Assembly (NCBI GenBank): GCA_900468625.1
Contig: UBUL01000009.1
Coordinates: 62,001-126,000 of the forward strand
Length of the DNA stretch: 64,000 bases
Direction of reading: 5' to 3'
Source: Hyphomicrobiales bacterium
Lineage (GTDB): Bacteria > Pseudomonadota > Alphaproteobacteria > Rhizobiales > Rhizobiaceae
The position numbers and the translations under genes were made by a program. Positions 35,255-43,846 of this stretch are shown here, piece by piece (positions within the stretch are counted from its first letter, which is position 1; each line of letters starts with the position of its first letter). A model generated the notes under the pieces. The model was not told where the DNA came from. It did no database searches and was given only the letters and a program-made list of their open reading frames with translations.

Positions 35255-35883
35255 GCATCTCTCTTGAAGATGTTGCCGGCGAGATCATTGCGCGCGCCGG
35301 CAACGCGAAGCGGTTCCTTGTGGCGATTGCCGGTCCTCCCGGCGCCGGAAAATCGACACTGGCCGACAATGTCGCCAAAGCTCTGAAGGCAAAAGGGGAA
35401 AGCGTCGAAGTCCTGCCGATGGACGGCTTCCACATGGACAATGCCGTCCTCGTCGAGAAGGGACTTCTGAAGCGGAAGGGCGTACCGGAAAGTTTCGACG
35501 TTCGCGCCTTTCTCGACATCGTCAAGGCTGTGCGCGCCGCCGACCAGGAGGTCCTGGTTCCGGTCTTCGACCGTTCGCGGGAGATTGCCATCGCCTCGGC
35601 CCGCATCGTCTCGGCCGAGCATCGCTTCATCGTCGTCGAAGGAAACTACCTGCTGTTCAGCCAGGGAAAATGGGCTGAACTTGAGGGCATGTTCGACTAT
35701 TCGATCATGCTCGCCCCGCCCATCGAGGTGCTCGAGGAGCGGCTTTGGGCGCGCTGGAGGGGCTACGATCTCGATGAAGAAACAGCCCGGGCCAAGGTCT
35801 ACGGCAATGACCTGCCGAATGGCCGGCTGATCCTTGAGAACCGCCGCCGCGCGGACGTCACCATCGATATCGTGCAGGACTGA
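35251..35883 (+). CDS. frcK: FrcK-type P-loop kinase
   Basis: A 210-residue protein of the uridine kinase/phosphoribulokinase-like P-loop family, with Walker A AGPPGAGKST (about 27-36), the acidic LPMDGFHMDN segment and the lid DRSREIA. In S. meliloti the fourth gene of the frcBCAK operon encodes such a kinase, whose exact substrate is not well established; a sugar or sugar phosphate seems likely. It is coupled to frcA by an ATGA overlap and ends the operon. Confidence 0.88.
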   Translation: MSISLEDVAGEIIARAGNAKRFLVAIAGPPGAGKSTLADNVAKALKAKGESVEVLPMDGFHMDNAVLVEKGLLKRKGVPESFDVRAFLDIVKAVRAADQEVLVPVFDRSREIAIASARIVSAEHRFIVVEGNYLLFSQGKWAELEGMFDYSIMLAPPIEVLEERLWARWRGYDLDEETARAKVYGNDLPNGRLILENRRRADVTIDIVQD

Positions 35884-36025
35884 CCTTGACCGTCATTTAG
35901 GCGCCGGCGCGGATTGTTTTGCGGGGGCGGATGGTGCTATCGAAACGCGATAGCAAAAGTGCGATCCCGAAAAGGCCGAAACAGCCTTCGGGCAAGATCG
36001 CGCTCACATCACAGAGGTCGCGCCC

Positions 36026-37066
36026 ATGCAAAAGCTCACCATCCGCCGTCCTGACGACTGGCATCTGCATCTGCGGGATGGCGCCATGCTGGAAGGCGTG
36101 ATCGCTGATACTTCCAGACACTTCGCCCGCGCCATCATCATGCCCAATCTCGTCCCGCCTGTCGTGACGACGGCGGACGCGACGGCCTATCGCGAGCGCA
36201 TTTTGAAGGCATTGCCGGCGGGCGATCGTTTCCAGCCGCTGATGACGCTCTATCTCACCGAGCATACCAGCCCCGACGATGTCGAAGAGGGCAAGAAGAG
36301 CGGCCTTATCACCGCCGTCAAGCTCTACCCCGCAGGTGCGACGACCAACTCGCATGGCGGCGTACGCGATCTGAACAAGGCAATGCCCGTGCTGGAGCGC
36401 ATGGCGAAGATCGGCCTGCCGCTTTGCGTTCATGGCGAGGTCACGACGCCGGACGTCGATATTTTCGATCGTGAGGCGGTCTTCATTGAAACCGTGCTCG
36501 ATCCGCTGCGCCAGCGCCTGCCGGAACTGAAGGTCACGATGGAGCATGTGACCACGTCGGACGGCGTGAACTACATCAAATCGGCAAAGGCCAATCTCGC
36601 CGGCTCGATCACGACGCATCACCTCATCATCAACCGCAATGCGATCCTCGTCGGCGGCATTCGCCCGCATTATTACTGCCTGCCGGTTGCCAAGCGCGAG
36701 AGCCATCGCCTGGCGCTACGCTCGGCAGCCACGAGCGGCGGCGCCAAGTTCTTCCTCGGCACGGATTCGGCGCCGCATGTCGATCCGCTGAAGGAATGCG
36801 CCTGCGGCTGCGCCGGCATTTACACCTCGATCAACACCATGAGCTGCCTTGCCCATGTCTTCGAGCAGGACGGTGCATTGGATAAGCTTGAGGCTTTTGC
36901 CTCTCTGAATGGCCCGGCCTGGTACGGGCTGCCTGTCAATGAGGACCGCATCACGCTGGTACGCCGGCCGAATGCCGTGACCTTCCCGGCCAAGATCGAA
37001 ACGGGCGCCGGTCCGGTCACCGTCTTCGATCCGATGTTCCCGTTGCACTGGGACGTCGAGCTTTAA
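36026..37066 (+). CDS. pyrC: Dihydroorotase, class II
   Basis: PyrC closes carbamoyl-aspartate to dihydroorotate, the third step of pyrimidine synthesis. The 346-residue protein has the E. coli-type length. Metal ligands are visible as His13 and His15 in DWHLHLRDG and the carboxylated Lys99 in [11 protein letters not shown]; the later [12 protein letters not shown] and FLGTDSAPH (catalytic Asp) complete the site. The ATG is preceded by weak ribosome-site bases only. The promoter lies in the 142-base gap after frcK. Confidence 0.97.
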   Translation: MQKLTIRRPDDWHLHLRDGAMLEGVIADTSRHFARAIIMPNLVPPVVTTADATAYRERILKALPAGDRFQPLMTLYLTEHTSPDDVEEGKKSGLITAVKLYPAGATTNSHGGVRDLNKAMPVLERMAKIGLPLCVHGEVTTPDVDIFDREAVFIETVLDPLRQRLPELKVTMEHVTTSDGVNYIKSAKANLAGSITTHHLIINRNAILVGGIRPHYYCLPVAKRESHRLALRSAATSGGAKFFLGTDSAPHVDPLKECACGCAGIYTSINTMSCLAHVFEQDGALDKLEAFASLNGPAWYGLPVNEDRITLVRRPNAVTFPAKIETGAGPVTVFDPMFPLHWDVEL

Positions 37067-37262
37067 TTTTAGATTTATTATATAATCAATAATAAATATA
37101 AAGACTGTATTGCGGTGTAATATTGGTATTTGCCGCAATATGGAGCGTATATTTTATTGAAATACAGTTTCTTTATTATTTGCTGTAACTAATTTGATAC
37201 CCCTTGAGGCCTAGCGTGTCGACGATCCCCTGCGGTAAGAGCGAAACCGTTGAAAGAGCGTG
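37067..37262. other. AT-rich gap between pyrC and the GGDEF gene
   Basis: This 196-base stretch is much richer in A and T than its surroundings, with runs such as TTATTATATAATC. A hairpin TATTGCGG (37108-37115) / CCGCAATA (37133-37140) with a 17-base loop lies inside it. The GGDEF-gene promoter is probably here; no gene is seen. Confidence 0.55.
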
Positions 37263-38414
37263 ATGCTGGTTGACTACAACTCCCTCCTTTTGGCTCTCGG
37301 CGTTTCTGCTTCATGCCTCGCCGTAACCTTGGTCGGAAGTTGGTTCTCCCGTCGGCCCGACACCTTTCTCTTGACCTGCTCTGCCGGTCTTGTGCCTATT
37401 GTCGGCGGAATTTTCATCTATGGCTCCTATGTCGACCATCCCCGGCCGATGTTTGCCATTTTGACTTTCGTCCTGTTCTTTATCGGCTTCGCAACGATCT
37501 GGGTAGCCGGCCATCAGTTCCGCACGCGTCGGCTTTCCAAGGCTCGGTTCCTGTTTGGATGCCTCGGCGGCATTGCCGTGTCGGCCGGGCCGATGCTTGC
37601 CGGCTATGACGGGCTGGCATTCATGGGCGACAATATCGTCATCTGCCTGCTGCTGCTCCTGACGGCGCGCGAGTACTGGATAAGCCGCCGCGAGGCGCCG
37701 ACCCCGCTCTACGGCATTACGGCGCTTTACACGCTGACATCCATCTCCTTCGCGCTCTGCGCGGCCGTGTTGATCGCCGATGGCAAGCTCGTGCTCGGTC
37801 ATGCGCCCGACAACTGGGCTGAAGATGTCAGCCTTGCCGTCTGCATTGCCGGTATGACCGGGATCGGAGCACTGTCGCTTGCCCTGCATCAATGGCGCCA
37901 GGCGGCACTTCATCGTCAGGAGGCGATCACCGACGCCCTGACCGGGCTGCTCAACCGCCGCGCACTGTTCGATCTCTACGGCCACCGCTCCTTCGGTCCG
38001 TCGATGGCCGTCATCATCTTCGACATCGATCGCTTCAAGGCGATCAACGATCAGCATGGCCACGCCGCCGGCGATCTCGTGCTCAGGCTGTTCGGCCAGG
38101 AGCTCTCCTTCGAACTGCGCTCTCCGGATACCGTAGCCCGACTTGGAGGCGAAGAGTTCGCTCTCGTTTTAGACAACACACTCCCGGGCCGCGCGGAGCA
38201 GGTCGCCGAGCGGGTGCGCGATGCATTTGCGGCGCGGTCGATCGTCATTGATGGCAAATCTCTCACCTGCACCGTCAGCGCCGGCGTGGCCACCGGCACG
38301 GTCAAAGGACTTGGTTTCGATGACGTTCTTCGCGCCGCGGACAAGGCGCTCTATGAGGCCAAGCGAAATGGCCGCAACCGTGTCGAGGTTGCGGCCTATC
38401 TGCACGCCGTCTAG
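37263..38414 (+). CDS. Membrane-bound diguanylate cyclase (GGDEF)
   Basis: A 383-residue protein. Residues of about 5-215 form six or seven hydrophobic helices (a membrane sensor without a known domain), and the C-terminal 165 residues form a GGDEF domain: TDALTGLLNRRALFDLYG, the substrate motif FDIDRFKAINDQHGH, the active loop ARLGGEEFALVL and ADKALYEAKRNGRNRV. GGEEF is a catalytically competent variant, so it should make cyclic-di-GMP. No RxxD inhibitory site is obvious before the loop. The ATG at 37263 directly follows a GTG. Its stop TAG begins a RIME-like repeat. Confidence 0.93.
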   Translation: MLVDYNSLLLALGVSASCLAVTLVGSWFSRRPDTFLLTCSAGLVPIVGGIFIYGSYVDHPRPMFAILTFVLFFIGFATIWVAGHQFRTRRLSKARFLFGCLGGIAVSAGPMLAGYDGLAFMGDNIVICLLLLLTAREYWISRREAPTPLYGITALYTLTSISFALCAAVLIADGKLVLGHAPDNWAEDVSLAVCIAGMTGIGALSLALHQWRQAALHRQEAITDALTGLLNRRALFDLYGHRSFGPSMAVIIFDIDRFKAINDQHGHAAGDLVLRLFGQELSFELRSPDTVARLGGEEFALVLDNTLPGRAEQVAERVRDAFAARSIVIDGKSLTCTVSAGVATGTVKGLGFDDVLRAADKALYEAKRNGRNRVEVAAYLHAV

Positions 38415-38484
38415 AAGCGTAGTGCCGAAAAGTGTCAGGGGATCCCGGACGACCCCATGCTCTACTTCTTTGATTTAGAGCGGA
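38413..38484. repeat. RIME-like repeat, partial copy
   Basis: The segment shares GTGCCGAAAAGTGTCAG, CCGGACGACCCCATGCTCT and TTTAGAGCGGAT with the element at 7141-7210, with mismatches in the palindrome arms. It starts in the stop codon of the GGDEF gene. Confidence 0.7.
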
Positions 38485-38521
38485 TCATTCGCCGAAAACC
38501 CCTGCAGCTTCCTTTGACCGG

Positions 38522-39001
38522 TTAAAGGAGAGCCCGAACGAAGGCGCATGCGGCAAGAAGCGACGCCACCGTGCGTACATGGTTCCACCGCATCCAATCG
38601 CCGAGATAGGCCGTCCATAGCTGCGCTGCTTCCGCTGCGTGGCCATCGACCTTGTCGAGCGCGTCATTCAGCGGAACGTTGAACACGATGGTCGAGAGGA
38701 AGCTGGCGACGATATAGAGAGCAGCGCCCGCCAGCATCATCACGCTGACGCTGCCTCGCCAATAGATGATAGCCATGCCGGCGACGAAAACCGACAGGGC
38801 AGCCGCCAGCATAAACACGACGATGAATGGCGAACGCACGATCGTGACGTTGATCGACTGCATGGCGGCGATCCCTTGATCGACCGGAAGACGGGCGAGG
38901 GACTGCATGACGAAGGTCGAGAAGGCGAAATAGACGCCGGCAAGAAGGCCGCTGCTGAGTGCGGCGGCGACGATGGCGATATTCGTGATCGGAAAGGTCA
39001 T
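38522..39001 (-). CDS. DUF1772 (anthrone oxygenase-like) membrane protein
   Basis: A 159-residue membrane protein with about four helices: SSGLLAGVYFAFSTFVMQSL, FIVVFMLAAALSVFVAGM, MMLAGAALYIVASFLSTIVF, and a C-terminal one after WMRWNHVRTVAS. The pattern N-V-P-L-N-D and W..WNH are family marks of DUF1772. Function unknown; the name comes from a fungal anthrone oxygenase relative. It is directly preceded by a gene remnant with its own start and is divergent from a TetR regulator, which probably controls it. Confidence 0.88.
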   Translation of the reverse strand: MTFPITNIAIVAAALSSGLLAGVYFAFSTFVMQSLARLPVDQGIAAMQSINVTIVRSPFIVVFMLAAALSVFVAGMAIIYWRGSVSVMMLAGAALYIVASFLSTIVFNVPLNDALDKVDGHAAEAAQLWTAYLGDWMRWNHVRTVASLLAACAFVRALL

Positions 39002-39003
39002 GG

Positions 39004-39168
39004 CTAGGCACTCCAGATGCCCGTCGCTGCGGTTTCACGGGCATGGTCGGAAAAGTCTTTGGCGTGTCTGCCGAGGATCCGACTGACGCCGCTCGTGACA
39101 GGAGCGTTGCGCGAGCCCTCTGCCGATATTCTCGGCTCAGCGATGACGGCAATGGTCGATATCTGCAT
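39004..39168 (-). pseudogene. Internal-deletion remnant of an NAD(P)-binding (NmrA-like) protein
   Basis: A 54-codon frame with a strong GGAGGAGC ribosome site. Its first residues (MQISTIAVIA) look like a truncated Rossmann start and its end (VSRILGRHAKDF, then ARETAATGIWSA) resembles the C terminus of NmrA/SDR-type NAD(P)-binding proteins that commonly accompany DUF1772 genes. The middle of the protein is missing. The stop is 2 bases before the DUF1772 ATG, so this leader is still the first cistron of that transcript. Confidence 0.55.
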
Positions 39169-39187
39169 TTCAAGCTCCTCCGGCGTA

Positions 39188-39231
39188 AAATGTGATAAAC
39201 TCTCTCATTTGCGAAATGTGATAAACTCTCT
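39188..39231. promoter_or_regulatory. Tandem direct repeats, candidate TetR operators
   Basis: AAATGTGATAAACTCTCT occurs exactly twice, at 39188-39205 and 39214-39231, with a 26-base period (2.5 helical turns). A CATTT-GCG-AAATG palindrome (39206-39218) lies between and partly overlaps the second copy. It sits in the divergent promoter between the DUF1772 transcript and the TetR gene. Confidence 0.55.
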
Positions 39232-39267
39232 TATATTTCTTGTCAACAGTCACGGACAGGAAACGAC

Positions 39268-39918
39268 ATGACGCAGGAACCGATCGCAAGACGCAGGCGC
39301 AGCAAGGACGAGGCCGGCACGCCGCGGCGCATACCCAGCCAGCAACGCGGCCGCGAGCGCGTGGATCTGATCCTTTCAGTGGCATCCGAATTGATTGCGA
39401 GGAATGGCAGCGATGCGCTGCGCATGGGCGAGATCGTCGAGAAAGCCGGCGTCTCCTTCGGCTCGCTCTACCAATATTTTCCTGACAAGACGGCGATCAT
39501 CCGCGTACTGGCCGAACGCTATAACGAGCAGGGCCGTCAATGCGTCGAGGACGAGCTGGTAGCGGTAAAGAGCGCCGATGAGCTTCGGGCCGCCCTTGGC
39601 CGCATTGTCGATGGCTACTATGCGATGTTTCTCGAGGAGCCAGTCATGCGCGACATTTGGCACGCCACCCATGCCGACAAGCTGCTGCAGCAGATCGATG
39701 CCGAGGACATGGAATGGCATTCACAGGCATTTCTCTCCGTCCTCGTCCGCCTGTGGCCGGAGCGGGACCATTCCGAGCTGGCAAGGATCGCCCGGCTAAC
39801 CATGCAGCTGGTCGCGGCTGCCGTTCGCTATGCAATTTCTATCAAAAGAGAAGAGGGCGACAAGGTGATCGCCTTGTTCAAGACTATGCTCCCTGCCGAT
39901 CTCGGAGAACTGCGCTGA
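39268..39918 (+). CDS. TetR/AcrR-family transcriptional regulator
   Basis: A 216-residue regulator. The N-terminal helix-turn-helix spans about 30-75: RVDLILSVASELIARNGSD, then MGEIVEKAGVSFGSLYQYFPDKTAIIRVLAERY, the classical TetR signature. The C-terminal ligand domain is family-typical but gives no substrate hint. The basic leader (ARRRRSKDEAG) is unusual but short. It is divergent from the DUF1772 transcript and probably binds the tandem repeats in between. Confidence 0.92.
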   Translation: MTQEPIARRRRSKDEAGTPRRIPSQQRGRERVDLILSVASELIARNGSDALRMGEIVEKAGVSFGSLYQYFPDKTAIIRVLAERYNEQGRQCVEDELVAVKSADELRAALGRIVDGYYAMFLEEPVMRDIWHATHADKLLQQIDAEDMEWHSQAFLSVLVRLWPERDHSELARIARLTMQLVAAAVRYAISIKREEGDKVIALFKTMLPADLGELR

Positions 39919-40044
39919 TTGCTTCCGGCCGCCTCTGCAGACCGCGGCGGAGGGGATATCCGTAAAAGCTTCTATGCGTCTGGAAACTCGGGCCGCTTGC
40001 TGCTATTGCCGCTGGAACGTTAGCGCTGCGAAGGAGGCCCCCGC

Positions 40045-40743
40045 ATGACCCAGATGACATTTACCGATCGCGCCGTCATGGCTGAGCTGGTGGCCAGGAT
40101 GCTTTGGGAAATCAAGGCGGTCCACTTCAATGCCGACAAGCCCTACAAGCTGGCCTCCGGCATGGCGAGCCCGGTCTATATCGATTGCCGCAAGCTGGTC
40201 TCCTATCCGCGCATCCGCTCGACGGTCATGGATTTCGCCGCAAGCATCATCGTGCGCAATGCCGGCTTCGAACAGTTCGATTGCGTTGCCGGCGGCGAGA
40301 CGGCGGGCATTCCCTTCGCCGCCTTCCTGGCCGAGCGCCTGAACCTGCCGATGATTTACGTCCGCAAGCAGCCGAAGGGCCATGGCCGCAATGCGCAGAT
40401 CGAAGGCGATATGCGCGACGGCGCCCGCGTGCTCGTCATCGAGGATCTGACGACCGCCGGCGGCAGCATGTTTACCTTCATCGATGCGATCCGCGCTGCT
40501 GGTGGTATCGTCGATCACGGCATGGCGCTGTTTTACTACGGCATCTTCCCCGAGGCGGTGGAACGCTTTGCCAACGGAAAGGTCCGCCTGCACCACATCG
40601 CCACCTGGCGCGAAGTGCTTGCCGTCGCCAAGGAGCAGAAGCTCTTTGACGGCAACACGCTTGAGGAAGTCGAAGCCTTCCTCAACGCGCCGCTCCCCTG
40701 GTCCGGCCGGAATGGCGGCATTTCGGAGCTGCCAACAAACTGA
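40045..40743 (+). CDS. pyrE: Orotate phosphoribosyltransferase
   Basis: PyrE joins orotate to PRPP to give OMP. The 232-residue protein has [21 protein letters not shown] near the N terminus and the PRPP-binding motif [13 protein letters not shown] (about 130-142). The C-terminal 40 residues ([17 protein letters not shown]) are typical of rhizobial PyrE. AAGGAGG precedes the ATG. pyrC lies 3 kb upstream, separated by the GGDEF, DUF1772 and TetR genes. Confidence 0.97.
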   Translation: MTQMTFTDRAVMAELVARMLWEIKAVHFNADKPYKLASGMASPVYIDCRKLVSYPRIRSTVMDFAASIIVRNAGFEQFDCVAGGETAGIPFAAFLAERLNLPMIYVRKQPKGHGRNAQIEGDMRDGARVLVIEDLTTAGGSMFTFIDAIRAAGGIVDHGMALFYYGIFPEAVERFANGKVRLHHIATWREVLAVAKEQKLFDGNTLEEVEAFLNAPLPWSGRNGGISELPTN

Positions 40744-40820
40744 CGCTTTGCTTTTGCCGTGAATTTATCTAATCGATTTATGAGACTGGATAAGACAGAC
40801 GCACTCTTTGGGAGGCCGGA

Positions 40821-41747
40821 ATGATACTATGCTGTGGCGAAGCTTTGATCGACATGCTGCCGCGCGAGACGACGCTGGGCGAAAAGGGCTTTGCGCCTTA
40901 TGCCGGCGGTGCGATCTTCAACACTGCGATAGCGCTTGGCCGTCTCGGCGTCCCCACGGGCTTCTTCACCGGCATCGCCGATGACATGATGGGCGAAATC
41001 CTGCGCGAAACGCTGTCCGCCTCCAAAGTCGACTATAGCTATTGCGCCATCACGCCCCGTCCGAGCACGATCGCTTTCGTCAAGCTCGTCAACGGACAGG
41101 CGACTTACGCCTTTTACGACGAAGGCACGGCCGGCCGCATGATCACTGAGGCCGATCTGCCGACGCTCGGCGATGATTGCGAAGCCCTGCATTTTGGTGC
41201 GATCAGCCTGATCCCCAACCCTTGCGGCGCGACCTATGAGGCGCTGATGAAGCGCGAGCATCAGAGCCGCGTGATCTCCCTCGATCCGAACATCCGTCCG
41301 GGCTTCATCAAGGACAAGGCCGCGCACATGGCCCGTCTGAACCGGATGGTCGCCATGTCCGATATCCTGAAGTTCTCGGATGAGGATCTGGAGTGGTTCG
41401 GCATTGCGGGCAATCACGATGAACTGGCCGCGCATTGGCTGGGCGAGGGCGCAAAGCTCGTCGTCGTCACCAAGGGTGCGCAAGGCGCAACCGGCTATAC
41501 CAAGTCGTTGAAGGTTTCGGTTCCGAGCGAGCGCGTCACGGTGGTCGATACGGTCGGCGCCGGCGATACGTTCGACGCCGGCATCCTGGCATCGCTGAAG
41601 ATGAACAATCTGCTGACCAAGGCGCAGGTGGCTTCGCTCAACGAGAAAGCGCTGCAGGATGCGCTTGCTTTGGGGGCAAAGGCTGCGGCCGTGACCGTGT
41701 CGCGCGCTGGGGCAAATCCGCCCTGGGCAAGTGAGATCGGGCTTTAG
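40821..41747 (+). CDS. frk: Fructokinase (PfkB family)
   Basis: A 308-residue ribokinase-fold sugar kinase. PYAGGAIFNTAIALGRLGVP is the substrate-side PfkB signature 1, and VVDTVGAGDTFDAGIL (about 246-261) is signature 2 with the catalytic Asp. A fructose-specific role is supported by similarity to rhizobial fructokinases, and by the convergent neighbour pgi. It would phosphorylate the fructose imported by FrcBCA. GGGAGG precedes the ATG at 40821. Confidence 0.9.
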   Translation: MILCCGEALIDMLPRETTLGEKGFAPYAGGAIFNTAIALGRLGVPTGFFTGIADDMMGEILRETLSASKVDYSYCAITPRPSTIAFVKLVNGQATYAFYDEGTAGRMITEADLPTLGDDCEALHFGAISLIPNPCGATYEALMKREHQSRVISLDPNIRPGFIKDKAAHMARLNRMVAMSDILKFSDEDLEWFGIAGNHDELAAHWLGEGAKLVVVTKGAQGATGYTKSLKVSVPSERVTVVDTVGAGDTFDAGILASLKMNNLLTKAQVASLNEKALQDALALGAKAAAVTVSRAGANPPWASEIGL

Positions 41748-41805
41748 GCTTTCATTGATCTTGAGGACTTGGAGGGGCTGTACCCCCCCTTTGTCCCTTT
41801 CGGGA

Positions 41806-41959
41806 CATCTCCCCCAGGTGGGCGAGATTGGTAGCTTGTGGCACTCCATTGTCCCCAAGCCGATATCGCATCTGCTGAGACTGAATCTGTTGCATCTGAG
41901 GAAGGTGCGGCAGCCTGCTAACGATCTCCCCCATGTGGGGGAGATGTCACGATAGTGAC
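41806..41959. repeat. Palindromic CTCCCCC intergenic repeats
   Basis: ATCTCCCCCA (41924-41933) and TGGGGGAGAT (41936-41945) form a perfect 10-base palindrome with a 2-base gap, followed by GTCAC-gata-GTGAC (41946-41959). A weaker copy (CATCTCCCCCAGGTGGGCGAGAT) begins near 41806. Short elements like this recur between genes in rhizobial chromosomes. They fill the gap between the convergent fructokinase and pgi genes and may act as terminators. Confidence 0.7.
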
Positions 41960-42046
41960 AGAGGGGGGGCGCACTCTCCATTTACTGATGCGATGAGATC
42001 GCGCAACGCTTAAACCCTCTCCTCGAGGGGGAGGTGGATGAACGCT

Positions 42047-43672
42047 TTACTTCGCGCGGCTTGCCAGCGCAGCCACTAGGCCTTGCGTCGAGGAATCGTG
42101 GCCGGCAGCGCTTTCCTTGCCTTCGATGACGGGCAGCAGGCCGGTTGCCAGTTCCTTGCCGAGCTCGACACCCCATTGGTCGAAGGAGTTGATGCGGAAC
42201 AGCACGCCTTCGACGAAGACGCGGTGTTCGTAGAGAGCGATCAGGCGGCCGAGCGCATAAGGCGTCAGCTTGTCGTAGACGAAGGTGATCGACGGACGGT
42301 TGCCGGTGAAGACGCGGTGCGGCGCGATGAAATCGGCCTTTTTGTCGTCCATGCCCTTGGAGGTGAGCTGCGCCTTGGCTTCCTCGAAGGTGCGGCCCTT
42401 CATCAGAGCTTCGGACTGCGCCAGGCAATTGGCCATCAGAAGCTGGTGCTGGTGGCGCAGGTTCGGCTCGAAGCCGTTGGCGGCGATCATGAATTCGGCC
42501 GGAATGATGCTCGTGCCCTGATGGATGAGCTGGTAGAAGGCGTGCTGGCCGTTCGTGCCGGGTTCGCCCCACACGACCGGACCGGAATTGCCTTCGACCG
42601 GCGTGCCGTCGATGGTGACGCCCTTGCCGTTCGATTCCATGTCGAGCTGCTGCAGATACGCCGGGAAGCGCGACAGGCGCTGGTCATAGGGCAGGATCGC
42701 GCGCGTCGGGTAGCCCAGCACGTTGCGATGATAGAAGCCGATGAGGCCGAGCAGCATCGGCAGATTTTCCTTGAAGGGCGCCTGGCGGAAATGGTTGTCC
42801 ATCGCATGCGCGCCGTCGAGGAACTTGCCGAAGTTTTCCGGGCCGATCGCGATCATCAGCGGCAGGCCGATCGCCGACCAGATCGAGTAGCGGCCGCCGA
42901 CCCAATCCCAGAAGCCGAAGACGCGCTCGCTGTCGATGCCGAAGGCGGCGACCTTGTCGAGCGCCGTCGACACGGCGGCGAAGTGATGCTGCACGGCAGC
43001 TTCGCCAAGGGCATCGGCAATGAACTTGCGCGCCGTCTGCGCGTTGGTCATCGTTTCGATCGTCGTGAAGGTCTTCGAGGCGACGATGAAGAGCGTCGTT
43101 TCCGGCTTAACGAGCTTCAGGATATCGGCGATATGGGCGCCGTCGATGTTGGAAATGAAATGCGAGCGCGGGCCGTCATGGAAAGGCGCCAGCGCCAGCG
43201 TCGCCATGACCGGGCCGAGATCGGAGCCACCGATGCCGATGTTGATGACGTCGGTGATCGCCTTGCCCGTCGAACCCTTCAGCGCGCCGGAGCGGATGCC
43301 GTCGGCGAATTTGCCCATCGCGGCCAGAACGGCGTTGACGTCAGGCATGACGTCCTTGCCGTCGACAAGCACCGGCTTGTTGGAACGGTTGCGCAGCGCG
43401 GTGTGCAGTACGGCGCGGTTTTCGGTGAAGTTGATGGCGACGCCCGAGAACATTTCCTCGCGCTTGGCCGCAATGCCGCCTTCGGCCGCGAGCTTCTCGA
43501 GAAGAGCGAGAATGTCGTCGTTGACAGCCGTCTTGGAGTAATCCATCAGCAGGTCGTCGAACGAGGCGCTAAACCGGGAAAAGCGTTTGGAATCGGCTGC
43601 GAAGGCGGCGCGAATATCGGCGGCCTTCGTTGCCGATGCAGTGCTCTTCAGTTGATCGACGAGGGCGTTCAT
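42047..43672 (-). CDS. pgi: Glucose-6-phosphate isomerase
   Basis: Pgi interconverts glucose-6-phosphate and fructose-6-phosphate. The 541-residue protein has the family signatures [14 protein letters not shown] (near residue 145), [20 protein letters not shown] and [34 protein letters not shown] carries the catalytic Glu. AAGGAG lies six bases before the ATG at 43672; an upstream frame start at 43723 is not supported. It is convergent with fructokinase. Confidence 0.97.
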   Translation of the reverse strand: MNALVDQLKSTASATKAADIRAAFAADSKRFSRFSASFDDLLMDYSKTAVNDDILALLEKLAAEGGIAAKREEMFSGVAINFTENRAVLHTALRNRSNKPVLVDGKDVMPDVNAVLAAMGKFADGIRSGALKGSTGKAITDVINIGIGGSDLGPVMATLALAPFHDGPRSHFISNIDGAHIADILKLVKPETTLFIVASKTFTTIETMTNAQTARKFIADALGEAAVQHHFAAVSTALDKVAAFGIDSERVFGFWDWVGGRYSIWSAIGLPLMIAIGPENFGKFLDGAHAMDNHFRQAPFKENLPMLLGLIGFYHRNVLGYPTRAILPYDQRLSRFPAYLQQLDMESNGKGVTIDGTPVEGNSGPVVWGEPGTNGQHAFYQLIHQGTSIIPAEFMIAANGFEPNLRHQHQLLMANCLAQSEALMKGRTFEEAKAQLTSKGMDDKKADFIAPHRVFTGNRPSITFVYDKLTPYALGRLIALYEHRVFVEGVLFRINSFDQWGVELGKELATGLLPVIEGKESAAGHDSSTQGLVAALASRAK

Positions 43673-43790
43673 GGAGGACTCCTTGCGGTTCGCGCCGCTT
43701 GCCGTCGGGGGAGGGCAGGGCACTCTGAGTTGGTCGCGGAAACTATTCCCTATGTAGGGCGCAAATCAAGTTCACCTATCGCCCAAAACG

Positions 43791-43824
43791 AAAAAAGGCC
43801 GCTCGCGGATCAAGACGAGCGGCC
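43791..43824 (-). terminator. Intrinsic terminator of fadD
   Basis: GGCCGCTCG (43797-43805) pairs with CGAGCGGCC (43816-43824). On the minus strand the stem is followed by six Us (AAAAAA at 43791-43796 on the plus strand). It lies 22 bases past the fadD stop. Confidence 0.9.
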
Positions 43825-43846
43825 CCTTGAATGACATGGAATTATG

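Noticed and set aside
41748..42046. Possible CRISPR array from repeated CTCCCCC units
   Set aside because: Only two imperfect copies with no regular spacers and no cas genes in the window; they are intergenic palindromes.
42083..43834. A 583-codon open frame on the plus strand
   Set aside because: Antisense to pgi, whose signatures are clear.
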